A stretch of 64,000 nucleotides of DNA from Gallaecimonas kandeliae (GTDB taxonomy: Bacteria > Pseudomonadota > Gammaproteobacteria > Enterobacterales > Gallaecimonadaceae): positions 3,772,842 to 3,836,841 of the forward strand of contig NZ_CP118480.1 of NCBI RefSeq assembly GCF_030450055.1, in the 5' to 3' direction. The translations under genes were made by a program, and so were the position numbers. Every line of letters starts with the position of its first letter. Positions within the stretch are counted from its first letter, which is position 1. Positions 61,289 to 64,000 of the stretch are shown one piece after another. The notes beneath the pieces are model-generated. The model searched no databases. It had not been told where the DNA came from and saw only the letters and a program-made list of their open reading frames with translations.

Positions 61289-62890
61289 TCACTTCAGGCC
61301 TTTCTTTTCCAGGCCCTTGTAGATGATGAGCTGCTGGGTGATGGACACCAGGTTGCTCACCGTCCAGTACAGCACCAGGCCGGCCGGGAAGAAGGCGAAG
61401 AAGACGCCCATCATGATCGGCATGAACTGCATCACCTTCTGCTGCATGGGGTCGGTGATGGTCGAGGGGTTCAGGCGCTGGGAGAACCACATGGAGGCCA
61501 CGAACAGCAGCGGCAGCACGAAGAAGGGGTCCTTGGTGGACAGGTCATGGATCCACAGCATGAAGGGCGCCTGGCGCAGCTCGACGGACTCCTGCAGCAC
61601 ATAGTAGAGGGCCATGAAGATCGGCATCTGCAGCAGCAGCGGGAAGCAGCCGCCCAGGGGGTTGACCCCTTCCTTCTTGTACAGCTCCATCATGCCCTGG
61701 GACATGCGCTGGCGGTCGTCGCCGAAACGCTCCTTGAGGGCGGCGATCTTCGGCTGCAGGTTGCGCATCTTGGCCATGGAGGTGAACTGGGCCTTGGTCA
61801 GCGGGAACATGGCGCCGCGCACCAGCAGGGTCAGCAGTATGATGGCAAAGCCCCAGTTGTGGACGACGCCGTGCAGCAGCTTGAGCAGCCAGAACAGGAA
61901 CTCACTGATGAACCAGAGGAAGCCGTAGTCGACGGTCTTCTCCAGCTTGGGGGCCGCCTGGGCCAGGGCGTCCTGGTCTTTGGGGCCCACGTAGAGGTCG
62001 GCGCTCAGGCTGGCCTCGCCATGGGCGGCCACGGCCACCGGCTGGCTCTTGATGCCGATGATGGCCTGGTCACCGCTTTGCAGGCTATAGACGTCCAGCT
62101 TGGTGCCGTCCATTTTGGGGGCCCAGGCGGAGACGAAGTAGTGCTGCAGCATGGCCACCCAGCCGGTGCCGGTTTCCTTGGCGAGGTCGTGTTCCTTGAT
62201 CTTGTCGAAGGAATACTTCTCGTAGGACTCGTCGTCGGTGGAGTAGACGGCGCCGGTGTAGGAGTGAGCCACCATGTGGCCTTCAGGCTCATGGTTGGTG
62301 CGCTTGAGCTGGCCGAACAGCTGTACGGACAGGGGCTTGTCGGTGCCGTTCTGCACCTCGAAGCGGGTGTTGACCACATACTTGCCTGGGGCCAGGGTCA
62401 GGAATTTCTTATAGCTGACGCCGTTGGCGCTGTAGTCCAGCTCCAGCTGCTGGCTGCCGTCGGCCAGGGCCACGGGGCCCTTGGCGCTGTAGACGGGGCG
62501 GCCTTTGGTGTCGGAGCCATCGGTGCCGATCAGGCCGCTCATGGCCACGTAGTCGAAGCCCGGCTCACGGGTCAGCAGGGCGAAACGCTCCTCGCCACCC
62601 AGTTCCTTGGCAAATTTGTCCAGCTTGGCGCTGACGATGTCGCCGCCGCGGGTGTCGACGCTCAAGCTCAGGACGTCGTTGCCGAAGCTGATCAATTGCG
62701 CCTGGTTGGCCTGGCTTTGTGCTGCCTGGGGCAGGTCGTTCGAAGCGGGCAGGGTGGCGTCACCGGCCGGTACCGACTGGGTAACGGCGGCGGGGGCCGG
62801 CTTGGGTGCCTTGTCGTCCTGCCAGGCGGAGAACAGCAGATAGCTGACTGCCAGCAAACCGAAGAACAACAGGGAGCGTTGGGATTCCAT
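61289..62890 (-). CDS. yidC: Membrane protein insertase YidC
   Basis: A 533-aa inner-membrane insertase. The N-terminal signal-anchor ([20 protein letters not shown]) is followed by a large periplasmic beta domain (about 60-330) and the conserved five-helix core ([19 protein letters not shown], with the hydrophilic-groove Arg). Usual length for gammaproteobacteria. It starts 3 nt after yidD. Confidence 0.98.
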   Translation of the reverse strand: MESQRSLLFFGLLAVSYLLFSAWQDDKAPKPAPAAVTQSVPAGDATLPASNDLPQAAQSQANQAQLISFGNDVLSLSVDTRGGDIVSAKLDKFAKELGGEERFALLTREPGFDYVAMSGLIGTDGSDTKGRPVYSAKGPVALADGSQQLELDYSANGVSYKKFLTLAPGKYVVNTRFEVQNGTDKPLSVQLFGQLKRTNHEPEGHMVAHSYTGAVYSTDDESYEKYSFDKIKEHDLAKETGTGWVAMLQHYFVSAWAPKMDGTKLDVYSLQSGDQAIIGIKSQPVAVAAHGEASLSADLYVGPKDQDALAQAAPKLEKTVDYGFLWFISEFLFWLLKLLHGVVHNWGFAIILLTLLVRGAMFPLTKAQFTSMAKMRNLQPKIAALKERFGDDRQRMSQGMMELYKKEGVNPLGGCFPLLLQMPIFMALYYVLQESVELRQAPFMLWIHDLSTKDPFFVLPLLFVASMWFSQRLNPSTITDPMQQKVMQFMPIMMGVFFAFFPAGLVLYWTVSNLVSITQQLIIYKGLEKKGLK

Positions 62891-62893
62891 GAG

Positions 62894-63145
62894 TTAGCGT
62901 TCTCTTGTTTTGCGTTCGGGAACCGGATCGGGACCACCGGGATGAAGAGGGTGGCATTTTAGTATTCTGCGCCCCGCCAACCAACTGCCCTTGAAAGGGC
63001 CATGGCGCCGGATCGCCTCAATGGCGTAATGGGAACAAGTGGGCGTGAAGCGGCAGGTCGGCCCCAGCAGGGGGCTGAGCAACAGCTGGTAGAGCCTGAT
63101 GGGCAGGATCAGGCATGCGCCAAGCGCTTTGCCAAGAGTTTCCAT
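62894..63145 (-). CDS. yidD: Membrane protein insertion efficiency factor YidD
   Basis: An 83-aa protein with an amphipathic N-terminus ([18 protein letters not shown]) and the conserved Cys motif [15 protein letters not shown]. It overlaps the end of rnpA by 37 nt, a normal arrangement. Confidence 0.95.
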   Translation of the reverse strand: METLGKALGACLILPIRLYQLLLSPLLGPTCRFTPTCSHYAIEAIRRHGPFKGSWLAGRRILKCHPLHPGGPDPVPERKTRER

Positions 63146-63468
63146 AGTCTGTCCAGCAAAGCCACGTAGTCACTGTTTTCCAGGAACTGGGCGGGCTTCT
63201 TGACGATGACGATGACATCCGCGTCCGGCAGGGTCGCCTGACGATGACGTAGGTATTCCCTGGACAGCCTTTTCAGGCGATTCCGGGAAGTCGCTTTTTT
63301 AACCTGTTTACGGGCAATTGTCAGCCCCAATCTGGCATGACCCAGGTCGTTGGTACGGGCTAAAAGGGTGACTTCGGGGGAGGAGGCGCGGACAGGGTTG
63401 TCGAAAACCCTTTGAAAATGCGCGGGAGTTAGCAGACGTAACTCCCGGCTATATGTCAGCTTGGACAC
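63109..63468 (-). CDS. rnpA: Ribonuclease P protein component
   Basis: A 119-aa basic protein that binds RNase P RNA for tRNA 5' maturation. It contains the RNR motif [15 protein letters not shown] and [19 protein letters not shown] chose GTG 63468 (reading [13 protein letters not shown]), which gives the family length; a TTG seven codons upstream is the alternative. Confidence 0.95.
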   Translation of the reverse strand: MSKLTYSRELRLLTPAHFQRVFDNPVRASSPEVTLLARTNDLGHARLGLTIARKQVKKATSRNRLKRLSREYLRHRQATLPDADVIVIVKKPAQFLENSDYVALLDRLWKLLAKRLAHA

Positions 63469-63494
63469 TTGTTCGTGCGAGGCACTCAAGTGAA

Positions 63495-63629
63495 TTAGGC
63501 AGACAGGCGAGCGCGACCTTTGGCACGGCGACGAGCCAGTACCTTGCGGCCGTTTTTGGTTGCCATGCGAGCACGGAAACCGTGGTCACGCTTGCGCTTG
63601 ATTACGCTGGGTTGAAAAGTACGTTGCAT
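63495..63629 (-). CDS. rpmH: 50S ribosomal protein L34
   Basis: A 44-aa very basic protein: [20 protein letters not shown], then [15 protein letters not shown], ending RARLSA. This is the unmistakable L34 sequence. It is first in the rpmH-rnpA-yidD-yidC operon, 26 nt ahead of rnpA. Confidence 0.98.
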   Translation of the reverse strand: MQRTFQPSVIKRKRDHGFRARMATKNGRKVLARRRAKGRARLSA

Positions 63630-63722
63630 AGTTATTTCCGTCGGTCAGTCGTTAATACCACTTGGCATTGGAGCGGCTGACGCCCCTGCTACCACTGTGG
63701 AATGCCCACAAAAAGAGGCCGA

Positions 63723-63751
63723 ATTATACAGAGCCGGCACAGCTGCGTCAA
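63723..63751 (-). promoter_or_regulatory. Promoter of rpmH
   Basis: On the minus strand TTGACG (63746-63751), a 17-nt spacer and a perfect TATAAT (63723-63728), about 94 nt before rpmH. This is the strongest sigma-70 promoter match in the window. Confidence 0.85.
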
Positions 63752-63789
63752 ATATGCACAGGGCCAAAGACGCAGTGGCGAGCATTCTA

Positions 63790-63951
63790 GATCAGTCTGA
63801 GATCAATGTAACGATCCTGATGATCCTTGTTGATCTCGGGGGCCCTGGTGGTCAACAATGTCCGACCTGCCGTAATCCTGATCCCTGTAGTGAACGACCC
63901 TGGGCCAGCCGCCCGGGATGACGCTCTTTCGCTGTTTGGACCCTGGGGATC
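63790..63951. other. GATC-rich region upstream of the expected dnaA gene
   Basis: Seven GATC sites lie within about 160 bp (63790, 63801, 63813, 63822, 63832, 63880, 63948). At the window end, TACAAT (63967-63972) and a GGAGAG ribosome binding site point to a rightward gene starting just beyond 64000. Next to rpmH this is expected to be dnaA, but no codon of it is visible. Confidence 0.5.
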
Positions 63952-64000
63952 GGCCGGCACAACAGTTACAATAACGGACTTTTATTCGGAGAGTGTCAGC

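Overview
The window is a chromosomal segment around the replication origin of a GC-rich gammaproteobacterium. The core order rpmH-rnpA-yidD-yidC-mnmE ... mioC-oriC-mnmG-rsmG-parA-parB-atpIBEFHAGDC-glmU-glmS is the classical gammaproteobacterial origin arrangement. From memory of such layouts a Gallaecimonas-like member of the Alteromonadales neighbourhood is plausible, but no search could be run and the genus is a guess.

Layout, left to right. (1) 1-7.8 kb: a leftward RiPP (ribosomally made, modified peptide) operon. It holds a 60-aa precursor whose core is four consecutive H-x-S-x units, a radical SAM/SPASM maturase, an HExxH-type peptide-modification protein, a C39 peptidase-ABC exporter with a very small membrane partner, and a MacA/MacB-like adaptor, ATPase and permease. 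It resembles the triceptide (three-residue cyclophane) class. (2) 8.0-11.4 kb: two nearly identical IS903-group (IS5 family) elements, each with a perfect 9-bp target duplication; one splits acpH and the other splits a lipoprotein gene. (3) 11.5-27.2 kb: glmS with a DeoR-type regulator, glmU, the complete F1Fo ATP synthase operon with its promoter, parB, parA, rsmG and mnmG. (4) 27.2-27.55 kb: oriC, with 14 GATC sites, 13-mer-like AT-rich repeats and DnaA-box-like sites, followed by mioC.

(5) 28-56.5 kb: a secretion region broken up by large exoprotein genes. gspB and gspA are divergent from a VpsR-like enhancer-binding regulator. Next come two paralogous secreted metzincin proteases with cadherin/Big_9-like repeats. 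Each is preceded by the same leader, which contains what I read as a class I (GEMM) cyclic-di-GMP riboswitch joined to a hairpin covering the ribosome binding site. Two large secreted proteins rich in prealbumin/SpaA-like repeats follow. The region closes with an 11-gene type II secretion operon in the Xps-type order E-F-G-H-I-J-K-L-M-N-D. (6) 56.6-59.8 kb: an aaeXAB-type efflux operon. (7) 59.9-64 kb: mnmE, yidC, yidD, rnpA and rpmH with a strong promoter, ending at a GATC-rich stretch probably lying just upstream of dnaA.

The most interesting inference is that cyclic-di-GMP may coordinate secretion here at two levels. The regulator next to gspAB belongs to a family that includes a c-di-GMP-binding activator of type II secretion genes in Vibrio cholerae, and the likely exported proteases carry c-di-GMP aptamers in their leaders. 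The second is the RiPP operon, whose HxSx-repeat core, radical SAM enzyme and HExxH enzyme predict a histidine-containing cyclophane peptide with a further modification. No tRNA, rRNA or CRISPR array was seen.
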